Positions 1 to 8,083 of a stretch of DNA of 64,000 bases are shown here, piece by piece; positions within the stretch are counted from its first letter, which is position 1, and the number at the start of each line of letters is the position of its first letter. The DNA is from JBDSLU01 sp963844435 (GTDB lineage Bacteria > Acidobacteriota > Vicinamibacteria > Vicinamibacterales > Vicinamibacteraceae): contig CAWJOG010000013.1 in assembly GCA_963844435.1 (NCBI GenBank), positions 62,001 to 126,000 of the forward strand, written 5' to 3'. The notes under the pieces are model-generated. The model did no database searches. It had not been told where the DNA came from and worked only from the letters and a program-made list of their open reading frames with translations. A program made the position numbers and the translations under genes.

Positions 1-1332
1 CTCCTCGATCGTCAGTTGCTCGAGCGGACGCGTGCGCGCAACGAGCGCCCGCTGGTCACCGTGGTCGTCGGCGGCTGCGGCACCGGCCGCACCGAGCGGC
101 TGCGCCGCGTCGAGCGCGACCTCGGCCCCGAGCGGGCGCAGTACATCGACATCGAGCGCGTGGCGACGACACCCGAGCGCTGCTACGACGCCGTCCGCCG
201 CGGGTCGGCCTTCAGCGGCGGGCCGGCCGACGCGCCGGCCGGGACCCGTGACGCCTTCGACGCGCTGCTCACGTTCTTCATGACCGCGCGTGGCCGCGAC
301 GGCGGCCCCGCCACCTTCCTCCTCGACGAAGTGCTCGACGTGCGCACGTTCGAGAGCTTCCCCGGCTTGCGCGCGGCGCAGGCGGAGCTGGCCCGCGCCG
401 TGGCGCACAGCCCGAACACCTTCGTGCTGGCCAGCCGCTTCGAGGCGCGGGCACGGCGCTTCGTCGGCGTCGAGCCGGCCCGCTTCGACGTCGTGCGCGT
501 CGAGCCGCTGACGGCCGAGGCGGTGCAGGACACGCTCGGCGCCGGCCCCCTGGACGACGCCCAGGACCTCGCCGACACCGTCGCCGTCCTCGTCGACGGC
601 CACGCCGGCTACGTCCGCGCCCTCAGCAGCCAGCTGGCGCAGCTGCGCAGCAGCGGCGCCACCGACGCGATCAGCGCGTTCGCCGCGGCGATGGCGCCGG
701 ACGGCGAGCTCGCCGCCCGCTGCCGCTTCAGCTACGAGCTGCGCCTGCACCGCGCCCGGGGCTACGGCGCGCTCAAGGCGATCCTCGACGTGCTGGCGAT
801 GGACGAGCCGTTGACGCTGACCGGCATCGCGCAGCGTCTCGATCGCACGCCCGGCTCGACGAAGGACTACCTGACCTGGCTGCAGGACGTCGACCTCGTC
901 GCCTGCGACCGCAAGCGCTACCGCTTCGCCGATCCGCTGCTGCGGCTGTGGGTCCGCATCAACCGCGGCCCGGGCGTCCCCGACGAGGATCGGGTCATCG
1001 GCGAGGTCCAGGTCTACGCCGTCGAGCGCCTGCGCAACGCCGCGCCGCGCCCGGCCTACGCACCGGCGCTGGCCACGGCCGGCAGCGGCGACGGCTACGA
1101 ACGCGTCCGCCCGGTCGACACGGGCATCATCGAGAATCGATTAGGCGCGTTGTTGTCGGCCTCTGGCGGCCGCCGCGGCCTCTGCAGCGGCCGGCCGCGC
1201 GTCCGCCGCGGGCGGCTTCGGCGCGCTCTCAGGCGGCTGCGCGTCGCTGCGTCGATTCGCGGCGCTGGGCGCGCCGCGGCGTCCGCACGCGGGCGGCAGG
1301 TTCGCTACGCGAACGCCTGGAGCGCGCGCTGA
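1..1332 (+). CDS. AAA/archaeal-type ATPase with C-terminal winged helix (5' partial)
   Basis: The frame is open to the window edge, so the true start lies upstream; the first internal start-like codon is TTG at 16. A P-loop GGCGTGRTE (Arg where Lys is usual) follows a beta strand VTVVV, and a Walker B-like ATFLLDEV lies about 85 residues later. The C-terminal third (bases about 770-950) looks like a winged helix (LTGIAQRLDRTPGSTKDYLTWL). This is the layout of P-loop ATPases of the MNS/archaeal-ATPase type; the substrate is unknown. After about base 1130 the translation turns into Arg/Gly-rich nonsense that overlaps rnc. Removing one A in GAGAATCGATTAG would end the protein at 1144 with ...GIIEID, so the natural stop is probably there. 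Confidence 0.6.
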   Translation, partial: LLDRQLLERTRARNERPLVTVVVGGCGTGRTERLRRVERDLGPERAQYIDIERVATTPERCYDAVRRGSAFSGGPADAPAGTRDAFDALLTFFMTARGRDGGPATFLLDEVLDVRTFESFPGLRAAQAELARAVAHSPNTFVLASRFEARARRFVGVEPARFDVVRVEPLTAEAVQDTLGAGPLDDAQDLADTVAVLVDGHAGYVRALSSQLAQLRSSGATDAISAFAAAMAPDGELAARCRFSYELRLHRARGYGALKAILDVLAMDEPLTLTGIAQRLDRTPGSTKDYLTWLQDVDLVACDRKRYRFADPLLRLWVRINRGPGVPDEDRVIGEVQVYAVERLRNAAPRPAYAPALATAGSGDGYERVRPVDTGIIENRLGALLSASGGRRGLCSGRPRVRRGRLRRALRRLRVAASIRGAGRAAASARGRQVRYANAWSAR

Positions 1333-2252
1333 GCGGCCTGCTGCTCCGCGTCCTTCTTCGATCGGCCCGACGCGGTCGCGGCGACGTCGCCGTTGACGCG
1401 CACCTCGACCTCGAACATCTTGTCGTGCTCGGGGCCGCTCTCCGCGGCGACGCGATATTCCGGCAGTCCCAGGCCGCGCGCCTGCAGGCGCTCCTGCAGC
1501 GCCGACTTGTAGTCGAAGCCGCCGACGACCGCGGCGGCGCCGCCGCCCGACGCCTCGAACGGCACCCACAGCTCCCGCCGCACGAACTCCGCCGCCGCCG
1601 CCAGGCCGGCGTCGAGATAGATCGCCGCGACGATCGCCTCGCACGCGTCGGCGAGGAGCGCGGTCTTGCGCCGTCCGCCGGTCTTCTCCTCGCCGCGACC
1701 GAGGAGCAGGTGGTCGCCGAGGCCGAGCGCCTCGCCGAGCCGGGCGAGCCGGCCGGCCGAGACCAGCGAGGCGCGAATCTTCGACTTGGCGCCTTCGTCG
1801 AGATCGGGATACTCGCGATAGAGCGCTTCGGCGATGACGAGGCCGACCACCGCGTCGCCGAGGAACTCGAGCGACTCGTTGTCGACGACGCCGCCGGTGA
1901 CGTCCTCGTGCGCGCGCGATCGATGCGTCAGGGCGTGCTCGAGCAGCGTCCGATCGACGAAGCGATGGCCGATGCGCGCCTCGAGCGCGGCGAAGCCCTC
2001 GCCCTGGCTCGGCTCGTCGCCGCGCGACGCCGGCAGCTCGCGCCGGCTCTCGACCAGCCGTCGCGCCGCGTCGGCGACCGCCGCCGGCACGGCCACGGCG
2101 ATGTCCTCGCCGCCGGTGGACGACGACGGCACGATCGCCCAGACGCTGTCGGGCGAGACCATCGCCTCGAAGCCGTGCGCCTGGAGCAGGCCGCGCACGA
2201 TCGAGGCCTCGACGGCGGACCGCGTGCGGAAGACGACCTCCGGATCGATCAT
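1305..2252 (-). CDS. rnc: Ribonuclease III with N-terminal DUF2007 domain
   Basis: The 315-residue product cleaves double-stranded RNA in rRNA and mRNA maturation. The RNase III signature NESLEFLGD is at residues 125-133, with metal-binding acids D133, D202 and E205 (ADACEA). A C-terminal double-stranded RNA binding domain starts at about residue 247 and ends with SGRSKKDAEQQAAQRAL. Typical RNase III is about 225-250 aa. The extra 75 N-terminal residues (VFRTRSAVEASIVRGLLQAHGF ... DIAVAVPAAVADAARRLVE, shown in part) resemble DUF2007, a small putative signalling domain. The ATG at 2252 overlaps the stop of the upstream SpoIIE phosphatase gene by 4 bases (ATGA), so the two are translationally coupled. 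RNase III identity is secure; the DUF2007 assignment is by pattern only. Confidence 0.93.
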   Translation of the reverse strand: MIDPEVVFRTRSAVEASIVRGLLQAHGFEAMVSPDSVWAIVPSSSTGGEDIAVAVPAAVADAARRLVESRRELPASRGDEPSQGEGFAALEARIGHRFVDRTLLEHALTHRSRAHEDVTGGVVDNESLEFLGDAVVGLVIAEALYREYPDLDEGAKSKIRASLVSAGRLARLGEALGLGDHLLLGRGEEKTGGRRKTALLADACEAIVAAIYLDAGLAAAAEFVRRELWVPFEASGGGAAAVVGGFDYKSALQERLQARGLGLPEYRVAAESGPEHDKMFEVEVRVNGDVAATASGRSKKDAEQQAAQRALQAFA

Positions 2253-4453
2253 GCCGGCGCCGCCATCTCCCCCACCGCCGGCTGCGCGCCGTCGATCGTC
2301 AGCACGATCAACGTCATGTCGTCGTGCGGATCGGCGGTCGCGACGTGGGCCTCGACGTCGCGGACGATGCGCTCGCGCAGGCCGTCCGAGCCCAGTCCGC
2401 CGTGCTCCTCGACCAGCACCCGCAGCCGCTCCTCGCTGAACAGGTCGCCCTCGGCGTTCATGGCCTCGCTCAGCCCGTCGGTGTAGAGCAGGAACACGTC
2501 GCCATCGAGGAGCGGAACGGTCACTTCCTCCAGCAGCTCGGCGAAGCGATGCTCGAGGCCATCGAGCTGGAGGCCGACGACCATGCCGCTCGGCGCGACC
2601 AGCCGCGCCTGCGGCGGCGGCGCCGCCGTGCGGTGCACGAGCGGCGTGTGGCCGGCCCGCGCATAGGTCAGGGTCCGCCGCTCGAGGTCGACGACGGCGT
2701 AGGTCATGGTGATGAAGCTGCGGCTGTCGAGGTTCGCCGCGATGATCCGGTTGACCTCGATCAGGAGCTGTCGTGGCGAGTCGTGGATCTGGCTGAGCGA
2801 CAGCATCAGGCCCTTCAGCTCCGCCATGTAGAGCGCCGCCGAGGTCCCCTTGCCGGCCACGTCGGCGACGAGCAGACCGAGCCGCCGCGGGCCGAGCGCG
2901 AAGAAATCGTAGTAGTCGCCGCCCACCTCACGCGCCGGCACACAGAGCGCGGCCAGCGTGACGCCGGCCATCGGCGCGGCATGTCGGGGCAGCAGCGACA
3001 TCTGGATCTCGCGCGCGATGCGCAGCTCTTCCTCGAGGCGCCGCTTCTCCGCCGCCTGCTCGAGCAGCGTCTCGATGTTGGCGCTCATCGCGTTGAACGA
3101 CTCGGCCAGCTCGCCGAGCTGATCGCGGCTGCGGATGGGGATGCGGTGGCCCAGGTCGCCCAGGCGCAGCCGCTCGGTACCCTGGAACAGCGCGTGCACG
3201 TTGCCGGTGATCGATCGGGCGAGCGCCCAGCCCATGGCCAGCGCCGCGCCCTCGACCACGAGGAAGAGCAGCGTGATGATGGCGAAGATCAGCGCGCTGG
3301 CCTCGGCGATGTTCCGCCCTTGCGCGCTCGCCAGCCGGCGGAACATGTCGCCCGGCGCGACGCGGACCGTCGCCGTCAAGCCGGCGGTCTCCTGGGTGAG
3401 CCAGTCATTGACCGGGATGAAGACGCGCGGCTCGGCCACCCACTTACCGCCTGTGCGCGTGGAGACGTAGCGCACCCAGCTCCGCGCCGCCGCCGCGCTG
3501 CTCTGGGTGACGAGGCCGCCAGTGCGCGTCGTGTCCGGCGCCAGATCGACCATCTGGATGCCGGACGTCTCCTCCATGGCCGTCCACACCGCCTCGTCGA
3601 TGGGCACGTCGGCGACGATGCTCCACTCCTTCGAGCGGCTGCGCGCCACCGCCCGCGCAATCAGCTCGAGCGGCTCGTCGCTGGTTCCGCCGTGGCTGAG
3701 GATGCCTTCGAAATCGCCCTGCCCGACCCCGGCCGGAATGTGATCGGGCGGGGTCAGGTGCGACCACGGCCCGGCCCGCACGACCGAGGTCCCCAGCGCG
3801 CTCCGCGCCGGCCCGATCGCGGGTTGCCGGCGGACATCGGCCTGCCGTGGCACGAGCACCAGCGAGAGGCGGCGATAGCGCGATTGGGCGCGGTTGACGT
3901 AGAAATCGAGCACCGCCTGGACCGACGTGCCGCGGTCGCTGCGCTCCAGCTCGTCGGCCGCCGCCTGCGCGATGACCCTCGCGTCCGCGACGACGCCGTT
4001 CACGCCGGTCATGAAGAGGTAGGCGCTGACGCTCACGACGAGCAGCGCGATGCCGAACAGGAAGAACACGGCGATCAGCAGCGCCGGCACGACCCCGATG
4101 AAGAGGTAGGACACGACCAGCCGCTCGCGCACGCGCCACAGCAGCCGGGTGCGGGCCCGCTGGAAGATCCACCAGGCGACGATGACGCCGCCGACGATGT
4201 AGCCGAGCCGGGCGATCGTGCCGAGCAGGCCGGTGAAGACCGAGGCGCCAATCGTCCACTCGATCAGGACGGCGATGAGCTTGAGCGCGATGCCGCCGAG
4301 CAGCGCACGGCCCGGCCACCGGTGCAGCAGGAGTCGCCGCAAGGCGACGAGGCCGGGCTCGGGGGCGTCCCCCGTAGCCGGCCGGAAGAGAGGCGGCGGC
4401 GCCGGCAGCCGCGACGCCCGGCCCGTCGGCGGCGCTTCGCGTCGGGAGGACAT
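2249..4453 (-). CDS. Membrane HAMP-SpoIIE (PP2C-type) serine phosphatase, RsbU-like
   Basis: The protein has 734 residues. Hydrophobic segments lie near residues 48-70 and 115-150, followed by a large extracytoplasmic sensor region (about 150-385) and a further membrane segment near 390-412. A HAMP domain follows (GNVHALFQGTERLRLGDLGHRI), then a short coiled coil (LLEQAAEKRRLEEELRIA) and a SpoIIE/PP2C domain with metal-binding motifs VGGDYYDFF, VADVAGKGT and a final DPHDDMT. Such proteins dephosphorylate anti-sigma-factor antagonists in partner-switching stress pathways. No STAS antagonist or anti-sigma kinase is adjacent. The ligand is unknown. A TATGAT -10-like box (complement of 4486-4491) lies about 33 bases upstream of the start. 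Confidence 0.9.
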   Translation of the reverse strand: MSSRREAPPTGRASRLPAPPPLFRPATGDAPEPGLVALRRLLLHRWPGRALLGGIALKLIAVLIEWTIGASVFTGLLGTIARLGYIVGGVIVAWWIFQRARTRLLWRVRERLVVSYLFIGVVPALLIAVFFLFGIALLVVSVSAYLFMTGVNGVVADARVIAQAAADELERSDRGTSVQAVLDFYVNRAQSRYRRLSLVLVPRQADVRRQPAIGPARSALGTSVVRAGPWSHLTPPDHIPAGVGQGDFEGILSHGGTSDEPLELIARAVARSRSKEWSIVADVPIDEAVWTAMEETSGIQMVDLAPDTTRTGGLVTQSSAAAARSWVRYVSTRTGGKWVAEPRVFIPVNDWLTQETAGLTATVRVAPGDMFRRLASAQGRNIAEASALIFAIITLLFLVVEGAALAMGWALARSITGNVHALFQGTERLRLGDLGHRIPIRSRDQLGELAESFNAMSANIETLLEQAAEKRRLEEELRIAREIQMSLLPRHAAPMAGVTLAALCVPAREVGGDYYDFFALGPRRLGLLVADVAGKGTSAALYMAELKGLMLSLSQIHDSPRQLLIEVNRIIAANLDSRSFITMTYAVVDLERRTLTYARAGHTPLVHRTAAPPPQARLVAPSGMVVGLQLDGLEHRFAELLEEVTVPLLDGDVFLLYTDGLSEAMNAEGDLFSEERLRVLVEEHGGLGSDGLRERIVRDVEAHVATADPHDDMTLIVLTIDGAQPAVGEMAAPA

Positions 4454-4498
4454 GGATGACCGACGACGTCGCGCGGTCGGGCTGAATCATATCAATTT

Positions 4499-4522
4499 GC
4501 GGCGGCCTCTCACGGCCGCCGC
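4499..4522. other. Perfect 9-bp inverted repeat in a divergent intergenic region
   Basis: GCGGCGGCC and GGCCGCCGC flank a 6-base loop (TCTCAC). It lies between the divergent phosphatase and trans-sulfuration genes, just upstream of the phosphatase -10-like box. It could be an operator or a hairpin insulating the two leaders. There is no T-tract, so a terminator is less likely. Confidence 0.4.
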
Positions 4523-4602
4523 GGGCAGCCCTTCGAGTGTGCGGCTGCTGTTCGCCGGCGCTGGGCGCGCCGGCGGCGCCGCACACGGGCTGCGGAGGGC
4601 AG

Positions 4603-4608
4603 TACAAT
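4603..4608 (+). promoter_or_regulatory. -10 element TACAAT of a probable leaderless promoter
   Basis: TACAAT ends 7 bases before the GTG start at 4616, which is the normal distance from a -10 box to the transcription start. No Shine-Dalgarno sequence fits between them. The mRNA would therefore begin at or next to the start codon. No clear -35 box is visible. Confidence 0.5.
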
Positions 4609-4615
4609 CGCGGCC

Positions 4616-5767
4616 GTGAAGCTCACGCCCGACGCCCGCTTCCCCACCCTCTGCATCCATGCCGGGCAGGAGCCCGATCCGGCGACGGGTGCGATCATCA
4701 CGCCCATCTACCAGACGTCGACGTACGTCCAGGACGGACTCGGCCGGCACAAGGGCTACGAGTACGCGCGCACGCAGAACCCGACGCGCGCCGCGCTCGA
4801 GGCCAACGTCGCCGCGCTCGAGGGCGGCGCCCAGGGCTTCGCGTTCGCGTCCGGCATGGCGGCGATCGGCGCGGTGGCGTCGCTGCTCCAGGCCGGCGAG
4901 CACGCCGTGGTCGGCGACAACACCTATGGCGGGACGTTCCGCCTCTTCGAGCAGGTGCTGCGGCGCCAGGGCATCACCGCGACCTACGTGGACACCAGCG
5001 ACGTCGACGCCGTCGCCGCGGCAATCCAGCCGGCGACGCGGCTGCTCCTGCTGGAGACGCCGACCAATCCGATGATGACGCTGACGGATCTCGCGGCGGC
5101 GGCCGACGTGGCCCACCGCCGCAACGTCGCCGTGGTCGTCGACAACACGTTCGCGAGCCCGGCGCTGCAGCGGCCGCTGGCGTTCGGCTGCGACCTCGTC
5201 CTGCACAGCACGACGAAGTACCTGAACGGCCACAGCGACAGCATTGGCGGGATCGTCGTGGCCACGCGCGACGACCACCGCGAGTGGCTGTCGTTCTACC
5301 AGAACGCCTACGGCGCGATCCTGAGCCCGTTCGACTCCTGGCTGGTGCTGCGCGGAACGAAGACGCTGGCCTTGCGCATGGCCCAGCACAGCGCCAACGG
5401 CCTCGCGCTCGCCACGTTCCTCGCCGGACACCCGAAGGTGGCGCGCGTGCTCTATCCGGGACTCCCCGACCATCCGCAGCACACGCTGGCCAGGACGCAG
5501 ATGACCGGCTTCGGGGGCATGCTGGCCTTCGACATGGGCTCGATCGACGCGGCGCGCCGGGTCGTCGAACGCGTGCGGATCTTCGCGCTCGCCGAAAGCC
5601 TCGGCGGCGTCGAGTCGCTCATCGGCCACCCCGCCTCGATGACGCACGCCTCGGTGCCGCCGGAGCGGCGTGCCGCGCTCGGTCTTGGCGACGGCCTGGT
5701 CCGGATCTCAGCCGGGATCGAAGACGTGGCCGACCTGACCGCCGATCTGGCGCAGGCGCTCGACTGA
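4616..5767 (+). CDS. Trans-sulfuration PLP enzyme (cystathionine gamma-synthase/lyase family)
   Basis: The protein has 383 residues, the normal length for the Cys/Met-metabolism PLP family. It makes or cleaves cystathionine-type thioethers in the cytosol. Motifs seen are the N-terminal CIHAGQEPDPATGAIITPIYQTSTY, in part (TGAIITPIYQTSTY), the substrate-loop YEYARTQNPTR, the GMAAI cofactor-phosphate segment and VDNTFASP. The PLP lysine is K201 in HSTTKYLNGHSD. The sequence alone does not separate gamma-synthase (metB) from gamma-lyase (mccB) or O-acetylhomoserine sulfhydrylase; the short Cys-gamma form and GGVESLIGHPASMTH favour a lyase/synthase of the MetB type. The start is GTG with a -10 box directly upstream. 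It stands alone, convergent with cutA. Confidence 0.93.
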   Translation: MKLTPDARFPTLCIHAGQEPDPATGAIITPIYQTSTYVQDGLGRHKGYEYARTQNPTRAALEANVAALEGGAQGFAFASGMAAIGAVASLLQAGEHAVVGDNTYGGTFRLFEQVLRRQGITATYVDTSDVDAVAAAIQPATRLLLLETPTNPMMTLTDLAAAADVAHRRNVAVVVDNTFASPALQRPLAFGCDLVLHSTTKYLNGHSDSIGGIVVATRDDHREWLSFYQNAYGAILSPFDSWLVLRGTKTLALRMAQHSANGLALATFLAGHPKVARVLYPGLPDHPQHTLARTQMTGFGGMLAFDMGSIDAARRVVERVRIFALAESLGGVESLIGHPASMTHASVPPERRAALGLGDGLVRISAGIEDVADLTADLAQALD

Positions 5768-5786
5768 GTTCGCAGCAGGCGAACTC
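5766..5786. terminator. Bidirectional hairpin between convergent genes
   Basis: A perfect 8-bp stem, GAGTTCGC/GCGAACTC, encloses the loop AGCAG. It overlaps the trans-sulfuration gene stop and ends 3 bases before the cutA stop. Its position and symmetry suit a terminator for both genes, though no T-run follows on either strand. Confidence 0.5.
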
Positions 5787-5788
5787 CG

Positions 5789-6130
5789 TCAGGAGCGCGT
5801 CTCGGCCTGCAGCCAGGCGCCGTAGGCGGCGCTCGCCGTCGCGTCCAGGCTGAGGATCTCCGGCACGTCGTACGGGTGCAGCGTGCGCAGGCGGTCGACC
5901 AGCGCCGTCACCGCCGCGGGTGTGGTCTTCGCGACGAGCTGGCATTCGGCACTCTCGTCGATGCGTCCTTCCCAGCGATAGATCGAGCGCAGACCGTCGA
6001 CGAGCTGCACGCAGGCGGCGAGCCGCTCCTCGACGAGCGTGCGCGCGATCGCCTGCGCCGCGTCGCGGTCGGGCAGCGTCGTGAAGACGAGATGGCAACG
6101 CGTGTCGACGGACGGGATTGGCTTGTCCAT
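5789..6130 (-). CDS. cutA: Divalent cation tolerance protein CutA
   Basis: The protein has 113 residues starting MDKPIPSVDTRCHLVFTTLPD. It shows the full CutA1 pattern: an N-terminal strand and helix (DRDAAQAIARTLVEERLAACVQ), IYRWEGRIDESAECQLVAKT in the middle and a C-terminal LHPYDVPEILSLDATASAAYGAWL (each quoted partly from memory of the translation). CutA1 proteins form very stable trimers that bind divalent metals such as copper; their physiological role is unclear. The open frame continues upstream to 6808, but the conserved domain begins at the ATG at 6130. It is divergent from the FtsB-like gene, with only 27 bases between the starts. Confidence 0.92.
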   Translation of the reverse strand: MDKPIPSVDTRCHLVFTTLPDRDAAQAIARTLVEERLAACVQLVDGLRSIYRWEGRIDESAECQLVAKTTPAAVTALVDRLRTLHPYDVPEILSLDATASAAYGAWLQAETRS

Positions 6131-6157
6131 GGCGGCAACTGGTGTTTTACTACACGC

Positions 6158-6595
6158 ATGCCGCCCGCGGCCGATGTGCCGCCCCGTCCGCCGTCGTCCC
6201 GAGGTGCGTCGCGCAACGCGGCGCCGGCGGCGACGCCGCGCCGGCAGCCCGCCCCCGCCAAAGCCAAGGCCGGCCCGGCCCGGCGTCTCGTGCGGCCGGC
6301 CCTCGCGCTCATCACCCTGGTGCTGGTCGCCGACGCGCTCGTCGGCGAGAACGGCTGGTTCGAACGCCGCCGCGAGCAGGAGCGCCTCCAGCAAAGGGCG
6401 GCGGAGCTCGCCCACCTGCATCAGCAGAACGCCGAGCTCAGCCTGCGCGCCAAGCGGCTCGAGGCCGCCAATCCCGCGGTCGTCGAGGATCTCGCCCGGC
6501 GCAAGCTGGAGATGATGAAGCCCGGCGAAGTGCTCTTCATCGACGGCACGCCGGCCGCCCCGGCCGACGCCCCGACCCCCTCCACGCCCCGCTAG
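6158..6595 (+). CDS. FtsB/DivIC-like septum formation initiator protein
   Basis: The protein has 145 residues. A Pro/Ala-rich basic cytoplasmic tail (residues 1-47) precedes one membrane helix (LALITLVLVADALVG). An extracytoplasmic coiled coil follows (RREQERLQQRAAELAHLHQQ) and then a short globular end (RRKLEMMKPGEVLFI). This topology and the final KPGE-F/I motif are those of FtsB/DivIC, which with FtsL/FtsQ licenses septal peptidoglycan synthesis. The ATG at 6158 is chosen because TTTTAC/TACTAC promoter-like bases lie just upstream and the longer frame reads back through cutA. The Pro-rich C-terminus is not part of the family core. Confidence 0.85.
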   Translation: MPPAADVPPRPPSSRGASRNAAPAATPRRQPAPAKAKAGPARRLVRPALALITLVLVADALVGENGWFERRREQERLQQRAAELAHLHQQNAELSLRAKRLEAANPAVVEDLARRKLEMMKPGEVLFIDGTPAAPADAPTPSTPR

Positions 6596-6689
6596 CCCGC
6601 CAGCGCACTGGCCCCGTACGCACGAACGCGACGATCCGACGGCCTGTGCCGTCGAACCGCCGCGTCGTGTCGAGTCGCTCGCGTCCGCG

Positions 6690-7907
6690 CTACCGCGTTT
6701 CAACCGTCGCGAGCGCGACGTTGAGGGTCGTCGCCACACCCGGGCGGATGCGGACGAGGCCGACGTAGGTCTCGTGGCCGCTCTTGCGGACTTCCAGGCG
6801 GTGGACACCGGGTGCGAGCGCGACGATCAGCCGCTCGCCGCCCGAGCGCGCCCACGGCTCGCCGTCGATCACGACCTCGGCGTCATCGGGCTGGACGCGG
6901 ATCGAGAGCGTCCCCGACGGCCCGCGGGCTTCGTCCGGCGGGACGGGACGCTCGGTCCGCGGCCGCGAGTCCGGCGGCTCGATCACCTCGATATCGACGT
7001 CGCGAGTGCCGGCTGACGGATCCGCGCCGGACGGATCGCCCGGCCGTCCCGACACCTGCCGCGGCATCCCCGGCTGGCCGTAGCGCGTCCGCGCGGGCGC
7101 CGGCGGCTTCGCCGTCGGCACGGGGCGCTGCGGCGGCGGCTCGCCCGCGCCGAGCGGTTCCATCTCGTGCTCGACCTTGAGGGTCTGTCCCTGCGTGAAC
7201 AGCATCCGCCGCGTCAGCGGGCGGTGACCTTCGAGGAACAGCGTCACCTCGTGTTCTCCGGGTTCGAGCCGGAGCTTCTGGCTGAAGCCGTCGAAGTCGT
7301 CCACGACGCCGGCGAAGTAGCCATCCACGAACACTTCGGTGGTGCGTGGCTTCACCTCGAGGCGCGCGGCGCCCTGGTAGTCGCTGGCGTCGTAGCCGCC
7401 GCCCCAGTAGCCGCCACCCCAGTAGCCGCCCCCGTAATAGGGATAGCCCCAGCCGTAGGCGCCCCAGTACGGATAGCCGACTGAACCGAAGCCAATGCCG
7501 TAGTACGGCCAGCCGTAGCCGTAGCCATAGCCGTAGTAGGGCCGGTAGTAGCCGTAGCCGCGGTAGTACGGGCGGTAGCCGTAATAGCCGCGATAGTAGG
7601 ACCCGCCGCGGTAGTGGGACCCGCTGTAGTTGGACCCGCGATAGCCGCCCCGGTAGGCAGCGCCGCGATAGTACGGGGAGCGATTCGATGCGGAGCTGCC
7701 TCGCGAGGGGCCGCTTGCGACGCGGCCGCCGCCGCCGCCGGATGGGCGCGCCGGAGCAGAACGCGCTACCGCCCCGCCACGGCCGCCGCCGCCTCCGCCT
7801 CCTCCTCCCCGACCGCCTCGGCCCTGGGCGAAGACGTCAACCGGGAGAAGGGCCACCGCGACGGCGAGGCCCGCGGTCAGCGCGACGAATCGAGTTGGCG
7901 AACGCAC
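6690..7907 (-). CDS. Secreted Gly/Tyr-rich protein with two PEGA domains
   Basis: The GTG at 7907 is preceded by GAGGGT and opens a signal peptide (VRSPTRFVALTAGLAVAVAL, cleaved after VFAQ), giving 405 residues. After cleavage comes a poly-Gly stretch, then about 90 residues of Tyr/Gly repeats (YRGGYRGSNYSGSHYRG, YYRGYGYYRPYYGYGYGYG, YWGGGYWGGGY). A PEGA domain with typical features (VFVDGYFAGVVDDF ... LEPGEHEVTLFLEG) follows, then a Pro-rich linker and a second PEGA-like domain at the C-terminus (DAEVVIDGEPW ... LAPGVHRLEVRKSG). PEGA domains occur on surface or S-layer-associated proteins. The Tyr/Gly block suggests an adhesive or wall-associated segment; that role is inferred. No operon partner is visible. 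Confidence 0.85.
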   Translation of the reverse strand: MRSPTRFVALTAGLAVAVALLPVDVFAQGRGGRGGGGGGGGGRGGAVARSAPARPSGGGGGRVASGPSRGSSASNRSPYYRGAAYRGGYRGSNYSGSHYRGGSYYRGYYGYRPYYRGYGYYRPYYGYGYGYGWPYYGIGFGSVGYPYWGAYGWGYPYYGGGYWGGGYWGGGYDASDYQGAARLEVKPRTTEVFVDGYFAGVVDDFDGFSQKLRLEPGEHEVTLFLEGHRPLTRRMLFTQGQTLKVEHEMEPLGAGEPPPQRPVPTAKPPAPARTRYGQPGMPRQVSGRPGDPSGADPSAGTRDVDIEVIEPPDSRPRTERPVPPDEARGPSGTLSIRVQPDDAEVVIDGEPWARSGGERLIVALAPGVHRLEVRKSGHETYVGLVRIRPGVATTLNVALATVETR

Positions 7908-8083
7908 AGAGTTACCCTCCACAGGCAGGCTGGCTGGGCCTCTGCAATGAGAGTACCACGAAGATGGTGGTCGGAACAGCGTCGAGATGGCTCTCGCCGG
8001 CGCACAGCTGTCCTCCCGCCCGAACAATCGAGGCAGTGGCGAGGTACCCATTGGGGACGTTTTCAGACGAACGTGAAGAAATC

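Noticed and set aside
948..2486. Long open frames antisense to RNase III and other GC-rich genes (for example 948-2486, 2324-4459 and 50568-49141)
   Set aside because: They are Arg/Ala/Pro/Gly-rich shadows of real genes with no family motifs, as expected from the third-position GC of the opposite strand.
4494..4615. SAM or other riboswitch before the trans-sulfuration gene
   Set aside because: The only clear element is a 9-bp hairpin close to the divergent promoter, and the -10 box sits directly before the start, leaving no leader to fold.
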